Below are positions 1-10,921 of a DNA stretch of 64,000 bases, one piece after another. The notes beneath the pieces are model-generated. The model searched no databases, had not been told where the DNA came from, and worked only from the letters and a program-made list of their open reading frames with translations. Source of the stretch: Macrosoma leucophasiata (taxonomy: Eukaryota; Arthropoda; Insecta; Lepidoptera; Hedylidae); the NCBI GenBank assembly GCA_036365455.1, contig JAWQUS010000008.1:20753501-20817500 (forward strand), written 5' to 3'. The translations under genes and the position numbers were made by a program. Position 1 is the stretch's first letter, and every line of letters starts with the position of its first letter.

Positions 1-200
1 AGAGACAATCTGCTAGTTTCGATTTTATAGAGCGTTTTCTTTGCTGCACGCTGCCTACGTAAGCATCCGTAGTCCGGTATTGGTCAAAACTTGATCAAAA
101 TGGTCGACATACGTCAGATATGTAAGATGCAAAAGAGATAACGCTGTACAGACCCGAAATAAGCCGAAGCCATCCTAATATCGATGTGCGATATTTAATT
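1..200. mobile_element. MITE family C, copy 1 (cut by window edge)
   Basis: This is a foldback element whose left end lies outside the window. The inner repeat (TAGAGCGTT) and the right terminus (CGATGTGCGATATT) match three further copies at 4194-4415, 21922-22141 and 28821-29050. In complete copies the two termini are inverted repeats of about 60 bp beginning near GCACATCGA. No coding capacity is seen, so it is non-autonomous. Confidence 0.7.
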
Positions 201-396
201 GAGATGATACGGATATTTCTTGTTGGATACTGTAATTTCTTTTTGATATTACCTATATACTTCTTGAAATAACAATTAAAATGAAGTAGTCAATATATTA
301 TTACCAATGGTTTGTCGTCTTATAAGATTTCAAAGAACAAAATTGCTGTTGCGAGTTTTTACTTCAAAAGTATATATCTAATTAATGTTTTTCTAG

Positions 397-3300
397 TATA
401 TGAACGACGGATCAGAAGAGACAAGGGATCGTTTCAAACTGGTGGCTATAGCCGAGAATGGGAACGAGAGTGAGCCTTTCTTTGTTCACGTGAATATTGC
501 ACCAGTCAACGATGAGACGCCAATAGTTGCGGCGAATACCGGCCTTTGTGTCTGGGAAGGAGGCACATTTACATTCACCAGGAATGAACTTTGTAAGTTT
601 TTTAATGTAATGAAGTGGCAAACAATAATACTAGTTTATATATTGACGGTAAATAATACTGCATAATAATATAGCCTGTCAATATCTATACGAAACCAAA
701 TGTAAATGCGTTGCCACTCCTGATGCCTAAGGTGTTATGCTTCTGTGCCGGAAATTAAAGGACTGTGTCATTTATCGCATTACCACCTGACCAGAATACG
801 ATAGCGTTGAATACTATCCTTTAGGACTCATTGTTTAATTTCAGTCGTACTTTTTTTTAAAAATTATTTATTGAAAGTGGCAAATAAGCATGCAGTTCAC
901 ATTGATGTTAAGTGGTGACTGCAGCCTAGACACCCACACGAAGACCACGGTCAAGATGCAGATGCGTTACCACTCCTGAGGCCTAAGGTGTTATGCCTCT
1001 GTACCGGAAATTGCAGGGCCGTACATTACCACCTGACCGGAACACGATAGTGCTGAACACTACCGTTTAGCGGCAAGTATGTTAGGTAATGCGGTGGTGC
1101 CTACGCCCGCGAGCTCCGTCACTGGAGCTCTACCACCAGTAACAAGTACAGTACTTAAATGTATGCTAGAATTTTCTATGTTTATATTCTCAGATGTGAA
1201 TGATGTAGACACTCCATTAGAAAATGTTACTATAAGAGTATTGGACATCGTATCTGGATTCATAGCAATGAAAAATGATCTTGGAAATCCCGTTCATCAC
1301 TTTACTCAGGCTGATATTGATAATGGACAAGTTGTTTTTGTACACAAAAGTAAGTATCATCTATATAATTTACAATTCAATGATTTGCGAATATGAGTAA
1401 GCTCAGTTTACACTCTGTATACGTTACCGGTTATGCTCTTTCAGATGGGACTAAAGGCAAGATGATTTTCAACGTGACCGATGGTCTACACGAACTGTCA
1501 AAAACAACATTTCTGATATCCACCAAATCTGTATCATTAAAATTAGTCCGGAAACATAATTTGAGTGTATTTCCTCTCATGAGAGAACCGCTTAATAATT
1601 ATCACCTTATGGCGAAATGTACGGATGGAACTAGATCAATTGTATACAAGATTGACCAAGCGCCAGCTCTCGGCAGGCTTATAATGCTCGGTGGTGAGAG
1701 TCATCATAGATCGGTCAAGCAATTCACGCAATACGATGTTAACAACTCACTTGTGTATTACGAGCACACTCATCCCTTCTCAGATCTTTATACTAACGAC
1801 TCTTTCGTGTTTACCGTCGAAGCAGCCCTAGCGAAACCTGTTACCGATCAAATATTTAACATAGATATATCAGTTTCCTCTGGTGGCCTCGCAAAGTATG
1901 TTGAAATACCAAAAACTAAAGTCAAAGAAGGTGATAAAGTACCAATAAAAGTAAATGTTAGTAACGTAATAGCGTATTTAGAAACGCAAGCTGGCGTTAG
2001 ACAACCACAAATTGAAGCGCAGTGGTCTCAACCTGCCCACGGTGAACTGAAACCTTATATGTCCTCGCTCACCCAACTTCATCTTGAGACAGGTTTAGTG
2101 AACTATGAACATGACGATTCCGATACTCTGGAGGACAAAATCGACATGTCGTTGTATCTATTGCCAGATTACGTTCTTCTGTGCAATGTTACTATTCCAA
2201 TTGAAATAATACCGGTGAACGATCAACCATTCCGATTGTTGACTGATACTCCACAAATACAGGTTGTGCAAGGCGAGAATTATACGATCACAAAAAATGA
2301 TCTTCTAACAGAAGACGCTGACACTGGGCCGTCGGGTATCCTCTACGATATTATAAGCGGTCCCACACAAGGCAGAATTGTTATACTGGATAAGAATCAA
2401 AGTATAGACGAAGCACAATCTGTGAATAAGTTTACACAAGAAGATATTAATTTTGGAAAGATCATATATGAGCATTCTGGATTGTTGCAAACGGCTACAT
2501 TTTATTTTAGAGTATGGGATGGACAATTCAAGCCGACGTACACCGTTTTTACAATTGACGTCCTGCCTGTGATATTAAATGCTACATCTTTACATCCAAT
2601 TTATTTACAACAGGGATCAAATGTTGCTACAGTCGGTATAGATCAAATACACATTGAAACAAATGCAAAGAAATCAAAAGTTTGGTATAATATAACGCGC
2701 CAGCCGTTGCATGGGATGGTGTATTTGGGTAGAAATCCAGTGAATTATTTCTCGCACAAAGATCTAATGGACAAAGTTGTCATTTACATGCAGAATGATA
2801 TGACAACGGCGAACGACAGTTTTGAACTTATAGCGTACGTTCATAACAGTAATTCTACATTACCTTTCGCTATCGAGGTGATTGTTCAGCCATTGATGGT
2901 TTTAGGGAATCTTAAAGTTGAAAGCGAGAAAGCAAAACTAACATTGAACAATATGGATGCCACTGAATTAGCGAAACTTACAGCGAGTGATCCCGTATAT
3001 ACAATAGTACGGAAGCCAAAATACGGAACAATTAAGAAGATAATAAGAAGTTCTGGTGAAAAGACCAGCGCGAGAGAGCGCGAAGTGGCGTACTTTACAC
3101 ACGAAGATATAAAAGCGGGCGTAATATATTTCGTCGTGAAAAAGAAACTGACGGATTTGAACGGTATAGAAGATAGTTTCAGGTTCCTATTAGCTGCTAC
3201 TATATTTCAACCGGCTGCCGGTGACGTAAAGATGTTTATTGGAAGTAGACTGAAGAAAAATTTACCGGGTCCTAACGATCCAGAGAGTCATGAAGGAGTG

Positions 3301-5680
3301 CCTGTAAGTGTTAATAATATGTTATATATAACTAGGGGCCCGCTCCGGCTTTACACAGGCGCAATGTTGCCTGCATTACTACTACGGTACTAATATATTT
3401 TAGGGTTTCGCAAGCGGTTATTTTCCCTTAAATCGATCCTGTTTTATGAGTGTCATACATAATATAAACCGCCAAAACACAATCTAAGGGGTGAAATGCC
3501 ACAAAATCCCGTTTTTGGTAACACCTACGTGCTTAAAAGAATCCTTATCCATAATTCGATACTCCCAGCAATTGTATTATGGAAATTTCATACAAACTAT
3601 CAACCCCAAAAACAAGCCCTTATGGTACGAATTTGAAAAAATCCCGTCTTAGTAAGAACCTACGCTCTAAAAAGAACCCCCATGTAAAATTCCAAACTCC
3701 TAGCACTTCTATTTCATGATATTAAGCGCCTGATATCCGGGTCCTGACACACCTCTCGTGCCTTGTCTACCTTCATCATTCTCGTAATTTGTAGATATAT
3801 ATTAAAATAGTTTTCAACATTAACACAGAATCTGGACCGGATTTTTATGTTCTTTAGTTAATTAGTCTCTAACTCTTCCAGATCGCGAATGGAGAAAGCG
3901 TCTCTTATTACATGATGATTCTTATGGCGTTATCAGGGACTGTATTGGCTATAGTAGTGTTATTTGGTTTGCTCAAGTGCCGAAGATATATAATGCGTGA
4001 TCAGAACGCTTTAGTTAAGATTCATGGGCAGAGTCAGGGTGCTGTGGCTCCCATTCCGCTGCCAAGACCACCAGACCACCTTATGCCTTCACCTACTCAA
4101 GCGACGCCGCCTATAAAACGGTTAGTTTAGTATTTTAAGTAATTTCGTTATAATATAATGCCAAAGAGAATATACGTGCAGTGTTCAACAATAAATATTG
4201 TACATCGAGCCTAGGAAGGAGACTTCGGCTTATTTCGGATCTGTAGAGCGTTATCTCTTTCGCACCGTACCTATTTGACGTTTGTCCGACCATTTTGATC
4301 GAGTTTTGACCAATACCGGACTGTCAGTGCTTACGTAGGCAGTGCAATAGAGATAAAGCTCTACGAAGTCGAAACGAGCCCATCGTCTCTTTCGCAGGCT
4401 CGATGTGCAATATTAATTGTTGAGTACTGTACTACGTTTAAGAGACAGAACTCCGTACATAATTATGTAATAATCGTGTGGGTCATTGTAGTATAGTAAA
4501 TGCAATAAATAGAAGTGAACAGCAGCGTCCCTATATATTATTCGGCATATAGGGAATATAGGGAAATAGGCATCCTTGAGGGTGGGTGCAGTGGCCGTCT
4601 TTCGGCTGAAATGCTGATAATGATTAAACGTCTCTTCCAATGCAGGTACGTGTCGTCCGAGCAGTCAGTGCACACTGGTGCGAGCACGCCGTTGCCGTCC
4701 GGCGGCAGCGTCGCCTGCAAGGTGACGCCGCTGGCCGACGCTGTGTTGCCCGACCTTAACGCGAGGTACCCTTACGGTACCGACGACCATACTGACGTAA
4801 GTCCTATATTTATTGCTTCTCTTTTTCATAAGTGTTCGTGACTCATTTTTGATTTACTTGATAATTAATTTAAAATTGAGATAATGTCTTTTTGTTGGCT
4901 TGCTGAGCTCCGGTGAGGAGCTGGAGGGTGTACTAACATTGCATTTCCTAAAAATTACGCTGAATGATAATATTCGGCGCTACAGCAAGTCTCGGTATGA
5001 CTTCGTAATGTCTTAAACACCGACCATATTATTATAAGATTCTTAAAACTCAGGAGTGCTAACGTACAGCGAATCTCGGCATGACTTCGTAATCAAAAAT
5101 TAAAAACATTAATTTCAGACAAATTCATACATACTACACCATTACATTGACGTTAAGGGCGCCCACACAATACTTTGTGTGGATGCCCTTAGACATCAAA
5201 ATGAAACACACTAACATAATACTATCAGTTAATTTAAATAGAAATTAAAAATTACAATCAAAATGTAATTTCTTGGCACAGAAGCAAAAAGCCTCAGAAA
5301 TGCTAACGAATCTGTATTGAGACTTTTTTTTGTATAGGTTAAACAAATATACAGTTCACTGACATACAGTGAACTGTATATTTGTTTAACACCTTTATCA
5401 GTTTTAAAATGAAAATGTGGTATTAAATTATATAAAGTGCAGAAATAAGTTTTATTTAACGTCAAACATTAAGTCCGCCATTTGTTATATGTTTTGTTCC
5501 TGTTCCTTTTTGTAACAATAAAGATTTAATAAATAAATAAATGTATATATATAATATATTTAATTTCAACAGGCGGAAGATTGGAGTAGTTACGAGGCGA
5601 GCGAGTCTGCGTACCCGATCCGGGCGCCGGGCGTCAACTCGGCGAACCCGATGCTGAGGCGCAACCAATACTGGGTCTGA
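397..5680 (+). CDS. kon: CSPG4/NG2-like transmembrane proteoglycan (kon-tiki type), 3' part
   Basis: Six exons are seen: 397-592, 1194-1349, 1445-3303, 3882-4120, 4646-4796 and 5573-5680. All have AG/GT borders and compatible phases, giving 902 residues and a stop; the 5' exons lie before the window. The ectodomain shows CSPG repeats, recognised by FTQADIDNG (residues 102-110), FTQYDVNNS (211-219), FTQEDINFG (447-455), FSHKDLMDK (553-561) and FTHEDIKAG (668-676), plus several N-glycosylation sequons. A single membrane helix lies at about 746-769. The cytoplasmic tail of about 133 residues has a proline-rich PIPLPRPP stretch and ends QYWV, the PDZ-binding C-terminus known in NG2/CSPG4. By family knowledge this is a cell-surface adhesion proteoglycan; Drosophila kon-tiki acts in muscle-tendon targeting and glia. 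Orthology to kon is inferred from architecture and the C-terminus. Confidence 0.9.
695..1142 (-). mobile_element. SINE-A, one full and one partial copy in a proteoglycan intron
   Basis: The intron 593-1193 is almost filled by two tandem pieces of SINE-A in antisense orientation. The longer (about 845-1142) runs from a T-rich stretch through GTGGCAAATAAGCATG to GAGCTCTACCACCAGT. The shorter (about 695-845) repeats the middle section. On its own strand the element starts ACTGGTGGTAGAGCTCC and ends in an A-rich tail, which marks it as a retroposon. Confidence 0.75.
3304..3881. other. Proteoglycan intron with a LINE fragment
   Basis: This is an intron of the proteoglycan gene. Positions 3726-3790 match, on the - strand, the C-terminal coding region of the LINE at 59928-61239 (inverse of GGTTTGTCAGAACCGGGATA and neighbours) but lack its 3' tail. 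The remainder, including 3405-3700, shows no feature I recognise. Confidence 0.5.
4194..4415. mobile_element. MITE family C, copy 2
   Basis: This complete copy lies in the intron between the membrane-helix exon and the next exon. Termini TACATCGAGCCTAGG and CCTA..GGCTCGATGTGCA are inverted repeats and extend inward to the TAGAGCGTTATCTCT core. AATATT-like bases flank both sides. It is non-coding. Confidence 0.75.
4797..5572. repeat. Last proteoglycan intron: direct repeats and hairpins
   Basis: Three structures are visible. Positions 4981-5010 and 5067-5093 are direct repeats sharing TCTCGG.ATGACTTCGTAAT. Positions 5135-5210 form a small inverted repeat with TAAGGGC..CCACACAA arms. Positions 5338-5361 and 5367-5390 are perfect 24-bp inverted arms separated by ACATA. 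No exon signal is apparent between them. Confidence 0.6.
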
Positions 5681-6460
5681 CCCTCGGAGACATTCACACT
5701 GCCGAGGTCATTTCGGCCAGGTAATCCCTACTAATCAATACTTCTCTACTTATATTATAAATGCGAAAATATGTAAAATAATCGATGATGTTTGCATGTA
5801 TGCTTGAATGCATATATTTACCTTTTGCCTGCCCCTTCAGAGATAATATGCGTACGAAGTTACGTGCTTTAAATTATCTCTGTATATCGAATGACTAGCT
5901 ATGTCCACGACTTCGTCCGCGTAGTCAACAATAATTTTGTTAAATTCTTCGCGGATAAAGTTGCGGGCACAGCTGGTCTGAATAAAATATCATATAAACC
6001 GCATTCAACTCCGTTTAAATGTTTTGAAAAGTTTTGAAAAAACTTCAGATTTTGACGAAACAAAGTTTTGACAACGCTCGTAATTAATCATTATGTGGGA
6101 ACACCGGTCCACCGCGTTCAAATCCGATAAGTAGTTTCAAAGTTAGAACGTACCAGACAGACAGACAAACATTCCAAAAACTGTTTTATTTTTTGGATAC
6201 TCTTCTTTACCTTCGCTTTCTATCAGTGTTTTGGAAAAATATTTAAGGTACAGACACTCGATTTTAACTCTTATTACATTTATTGATGTTACATTATTAT
6301 TTCCAGTGACACTAACAACGCACGAAGACAAATGCGTGACACTGAATCGCCGTATGCAGAGGCGCGGCGTCGAACTAGTTCCTACACCTTTCCTACTCAG
6401 CAACTATAAAGTGGCCAGACCCACTAACTGTGAGATAACACTGTAAGCAATACGAATAAA
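5681..6460 (+). other. Probable 3' UTR of the proteoglycan gene, possibly with an intron
   Basis: The stop codon ends at 5680. A good donor CCAG|GTAATC follows at 5720/5721, and a pyrimidine-rich acceptor ending TTTCCAG lies at 6305. AATAAA is at 6455-6460. If spliced, the stop sits 40 nt before the junction, close enough to escape nonsense-mediated decay by the usual 50-nt rule. Positions 5885-6175 inside the proposed intron resemble a common lepidopteran repeat (GACTTCGTCCGCG and its inverse). The splice is inferred from signals only. Confidence 0.4.
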
Positions 6461-6844
6461 CCAGGGACTGTTATACTGTATATTTTCTAAATGACTGGGT
6501 GTGTTGTGTTCTCGACGTTCTAAGAGCTGTTAATAAATAGTGCCACATAATCCTAAGTAATTACGCCAAAGATTCCATAATGCCAATTAATATTTTTAAT
6601 GTTTGTTAAATCCGGTTAATTACCACGACTGATGAAAGAAAACGAGAGAAAGTCTTGTTGTTATAGTTTCTCGAGGTTACATTTAGATTTATTTAGGCGA
6701 TATTTAAATATTACATTAGAAGTTCATCCACTAATGTTCATTTCTTCTGTGTTGTGATAAATGTTACAGTAATTCGGCGGTACGTAGACAACTAAATGTT
6801 TGTATGACCCCCGTAACAACTATCACATAGACAACAACATAGGC
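6461..6844. other. AT-rich intergenic stretch
   Basis: I see no coding, RNA or repeat signal here beyond simple AT-richness. Confidence 0.4.
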
Positions 6845-7122
6845 ACACCGGGGACACTCCGCCAAAATTCCATACAAACGCTTAATTTGGTATCTATTAC
6901 GCATACATCAATCAGTGACGTGTATTTACACGTGCACCTGTGTGCGTAGCACGTACAGAATACCAAACGTCGCCCATAAGTGGGGAGGAGGTTGGGTGAT
7001 GCGGGGAAATCGGGCGGGACGTCGAAGTGTCCATTCTATACGTCACTGATTGATGTCTGTGTAATAGAGACCAAATTAAGCGTTTGTATGGAATTTTGGC
7101 GGAGTATCTGCGGTGTGTCAAT
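6845..7122. mobile_element. MITE family D, copy 1
   Basis: Terminal inverted repeats of about 48 bp begin CACACCG..GACACTCCGCC and continue through AAATTCCATACAAACGC on the left, with the inverse at 7067-7122. The middle contains a second short inverted pair around CAATCAGTGACGT. A rearranged copy is at 23550-23735. It has no reading frame of note. Confidence 0.75.
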
Positions 7123-7861
7123 GTGCAGCATGTCTTGATCGGAACTGTAATTAAACACTAATGGCCGACTACGCAAACGTCACTCAATTTAAAGCAATCC
7201 TCAAATATAAGCTATCTCTGTCGTTTGTACGTGTTTTATAAAGACAAAAGACTTAAGTCCCAATTAGATTTATGTGACGTTTCAGTATTTGGCCGTAAGT
7301 GGCACAATTGAAAGAAAGAACAGTAATGGATGGTATATCATAATTATTTGTACTTTTTTTTAAATTTGTATGGAGCTACGTTAGGTTAGGCTATGTGAAC
7401 GTGTTCTAAGAGTTTTTCATTTTCGATTTATAAATAAAATACCAGTTTGTTTATTCAGCGATAAAATATAAACCACTTTTTGTAAAAAATCTAATCAAAC
7501 GTTGTTTCTCATAGTTCTTATAATAAAAGCAGTATATAATTAGAGAGTAAATGCTAGTTTTCTTACATTACATCTTAAAAATAAGATCACAACAGGTTGG
7601 TGAAGTGCCGAGTTTGCATTCAATTAAAAATAAATAACTAATACGAGGCATTTACGTTCACTATGTAAGTTGGTTATAATTTATGGTATATAATATATGA
7701 GTAAATTTTTATTTATATACCGAGAAACGGTAAAAATTTAGTACAATCCATGACCTTGGATGAAATTTACTTCAACATGTATCTGTAGTATCGTTGCAGT
7801 GTATAAAGAGTCTTAAGAATGATAATTGCTTATAATCGGTCTATTTTATTTGGTTTTACTT

Positions 7862-7988
7862 TGACCTCTTCAGGCAACGAAGAATTCCGCTTTGTCACAC
7901 TACAGCGTGACAATAGGGAGGTCAGAAAAAGCTTATTTAAATAGCCCCCAACATGCAACAGATTTCTTCGTTGCCTGAAGAGGTCAAC
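7862..7988. mobile_element. Short hairpin MITE
   Basis: Inverted ends TTGACCTCTTCAGGCAACGA (7860-7880) and TCGTTGCCTGAAGAGGTCAA (7967-7986) enclose about 90 bp with a further GTGACAATAGGGAGGTCA segment. It is too short to code and no second copy was noticed in the window. Confidence 0.7.
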
Positions 7989-8971
7989 TTACAACTTATC
8001 TGTGACCTCCCCTAAAATATTACGTCATAAAAACAAAGAACCCTCCTTTTGAATAAAATTTTTTTTTATTAAAAATAGTCGAACGATACAATAATTTAAA
8101 TTATTTTAATGAACTGCGAACGTCACGTCGTGGTTCCCCCGTCCCTCCTGTCACATTTTGTCACGCTCAGCGAGACCCCGTACCCCCTTTTATGCGAACG
8201 TATTTTGTGACGATATTTGCATTCGTTATGGATTCGTATTCATCCGATCCATACGAGAATTGCAGGGGGTTATTAATTAAAAACAAAAGGTGTGCATAAC
8301 CTTTGTCGTGATTTAAAGTAAAGGTTTTTTTCCATAAATTCATGCAAATACATTACAATACGCGAATCTAGTGCTGAATTTTTAAACGATGATGATTTTA
8401 TTATATTCAAGACTAGGTTGATTGTAATTAAGATAAGGTACTTGTTTAAGTTTAATCAAGGTCAGGGATTGTATTGTATTTTTATTTAAATAATGATTCA
8501 ATAAAGCAGAATCTCTTGCAATAAAAATGAACTAACGAGGAGTCTGTTGTTAGTTACAATTTTAGTAAAAAATGTTTGTCTATTACCCATAATGGTGTTT
8601 ATGAAATAGTGATAGAGGAATAGTTTTGATTTGTGTACTGATATTTCTAAATATTCTTCATATTGTTATTTCTCAATTCGTTTGATAGACCATACGTGTA
8701 GTGTCTGGGATTATTATTGAATAGTTTGCGATTAACTTAAATATAATGTAGTGTTCAAATGCCTTGCCTATGTGCCTAAATTAATTGTCTACGCTAAATA
8801 GCTAGTAATCTACAACTAAGGTGTGTTGAATATTAGTTGATAATATGCAAGAATTAAATACATTTTGATTGTAAGCTGATGTTCGTTTTAGAAGGTGTGG
8901 CTGTTTAGTAAAAAAAAAACAAATTGGTTCCCTCATACATGTTGTTCATATTGATGAGTACAATGGACTCT
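7989..8971. other. AT-rich intergenic DNA
   Basis: A slightly C-rich patch at 8120-8200 (CGTACCCCC and TTTGTCACGCTCAGCG) looks like a degraded dispersed repeat. Otherwise nothing is recognised. Confidence 0.35.
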
Positions 8972-8984
8972 TTTGATTTAGTAT

Positions 8985-9122
8985 GTATGTATCTTCACGC
9001 CAGGTCCCTAACGGGGTAGGCAGAGAGTGTAGAGCGCCAGACATCCCGGTTCTGACAAACCTCTCGTGCCTCGTCTACCTTCATCATTCTCTTCATACAT
9101 GCACGCCGATTCCTAAGACTGA
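8985..9122 (-). mobile_element. 5'-truncated LINE copy with perfect 13-bp target duplication
   Basis: On the - strand this is the last 138 bp of the same LINE as 59928-61239, ending CCTGGCGTGAAGATACATAC. The flanks TTTGATTTAGTAT at 8972-8984 and 9123-9135 are identical, a clean target-site duplication. It shows that the family's insertions end exactly at this tail. Confidence 0.85.
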
Positions 9123-9289
9123 TTTGATTTAGTATTCTTATAAATCACCATATTCTACATGGTGAGGTATTCGTAAGATTCACGATGTAGGAGGGAAATA
9201 CTCATTACATGGCGAATTATTGTATTCGGTATTCTCGCTTGATATTATTTCGATAGGCTCATCGCAGTACATTGTTGGCGTAACGTGTA

Positions 9290-9420
9290 AAGCTTATGTA
9301 ATAAGGAGTAACTTAGGCTACTTTTAAACTAGCTTCGCCCACGAAGGTTCGTCCGGGTAGATACCGAACAATCATAAAATCTCACGCGGACGAAGTCGCA
9401 GGCACAGCTAGTTGTAATAA
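9290..9420. repeat. Foldback repeat fragment (GCGGACGAAGTCGC type)
   Basis: AACTAGCTTCGCCCACGAAG and, further on, CACGCGGACGAAGTCGC..GCACAGCTAGTT form partial inverted arms. A related unit is at 59150-59260 (AAGTAACTTAGGCTACTTTT is shared) and a degraded one at 5885-6030. This is a known type of dispersed lepidopteran repeat; its class is not certain. Confidence 0.5.
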
Positions 9421-9549
9421 TATAAACGTGTGATTTAATTTTCGTAATAATAGAATTCTTTCAAAATACTTACCTACGTAGCTGATCCTGCATGAAACCC
9501 CGATCAGTCCGCAAATCAGACGCCGCAAATGAACATAGATTGGCCTCAC

Positions 9550-9700
9550 TCTTAGAAGACCTTTCACCTCCCACCATCCCTAGACCAGTTCTAGAATGGA
9601 CTCCACAAGGTAAAAGGGAACGTGGCCGTCCCAAATACACTTAGAGACGTTCAATAACGGCCGAAATGAAGACTATCGGGCTGACATTTCGGGCTTTTTT
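9550..9700 (+). pseudogene. Fossil non-LTR retrotransposon C-terminus
   Basis: From 9591 the frame reads LEWTPQGKRERGRPKYT, a stop, then RRSITAEMKTIGLTF. This matches the C-terminal W.PQGKR.RGRP..TWRR motif of retrotransposon polymerases, with the expected Trp codon mutated to TAG. No longer frame survives. It is from a different LINE than that at 59928-61239. Confidence 0.6.
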
Positions 9701-10514
9701 GGACATTTCGACAGGGGCATCATTGTATTAAACCAGAAATGTACTGCAATGTGGCTTACAAATTGACGGGCACCGAGATTCATAATAAGCCATCAGGGGC
9801 GCGACCGCCAATTGAAATTGTTTTCGACATTGTTGTTGGTGTCAATTGTTATTAATTTGTACCTCCTTTAAAAGCAATAGTAATAAACTGACTGGTAGTC
9901 TTGGTTCTACCATCTTTAAGCGATGATGATAGTTAAATTATCGTTATTATTATTGAGAAAGGACTAAATCACAGGAGAAATTAACAGCAAATATCGACAA
10001 CTAATTCGATAGAGGCGGTCGCACTTCTGACCCTAACTATTATATATAATTATTTGATGAATATGCCAACCTTATTTAATCAGCTAAATTGCATATTACC
10101 AGCTAGTCGTCTATGTGAAATTGAGAAGTATCAATGTGGGGCAATAATGTAATTTTTCATTTTCCATTATTACCTGTTCTGATGTGAAGTTATATACATA
10201 CTCGTATACACATTATTTTTAAATAGAAGTGCGTCCTATCACAATTACCTCACAACGCATTTTTGACCGCCAAGGTTTTTACATGTTTTTCTAGGTCCGT
10301 TAGTTTAATTCTTAATATATCAAAAATGCTTACAGACATAGTAATGACTTATACGGAATAATGTAGTTATACGGAACTGTTGATACAACCTGCAACGTAG
10401 ATACTTAGAATAGTCATTTTCAGTTGTTTACACGTTGTTTATAAAAACAAATATGCAGTTTATTAAACGTCTAATATGTCGTCTATATTAGCAGTATTAT
10501 ATGAATTATGCATT
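9701..10514. other. Intergenic, nothing recognised
   Basis: This is AT-rich sequence without exon-like codon use or repeats that recur in the window. Confidence 0.35.
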
Positions 10515-10775
10515 TACACTGGGTGATTTTGGATACACGTGCCAATTATAAGGTCATTTAACTCATCATTTTGAACAACTTTTACTATATGGTCAATCCT
10601 GAAATCATGAAAAAAAATCAGCTTCTGCAAAATGTATGGAGCGTCTGTTTTCTTTCGCGGTTTTAGGGTGTGGCTCCATAGTAAAAGTTATTTATAACGA
10701 TGAGTTAAATGAGACCATAAACATTATTTTATGGTCTCATTTAACGTGCACGTGCATCCAAAATCACCTAGTACA
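10515..10775. mobile_element. Foldback MITE with nested perfect palindrome
   Basis: The outer ends CTGGGTGATTTTGGATACAC and the inverse of CACGTGCATCCAAAATCACC (10748-10768) form terminal repeats extended by GGTCATTTAACTCATC. Inside the right arm, GTTAAATGAGACCATAAA (10703-10720) is followed six bases later by its exact inverse. No coding is seen. Confidence 0.65.
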
Positions 10776-10885
10776 GAATACACATTACAAAAGGTGGTAC
10801 TTCACTGATCTAAAGATAATGGTTATTTCATATTCTTGTAGACGATTTTGCGTAGAAGGTATACTGCAGCTTTATACTTGCATGA

Positions 10886-10921
10886 ATACGTATACGCATG
10901 CGTGCGCGTATGCGTATACGT
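10886..10921. repeat. 36-bp perfectly alternating purine-pyrimidine palindrome
   Basis: Every base in this tract alternates purine and pyrimidine, rich in CG, TG and TA steps. Inverted 12-bp arms ACGTATACGCAT (10888-10899) and ATGCGTATACGT (10910-10921) flank GCGTGCGCGT. Such tracts are the classical Z-DNA-forming type; a function here is not shown. Confidence 0.75.
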
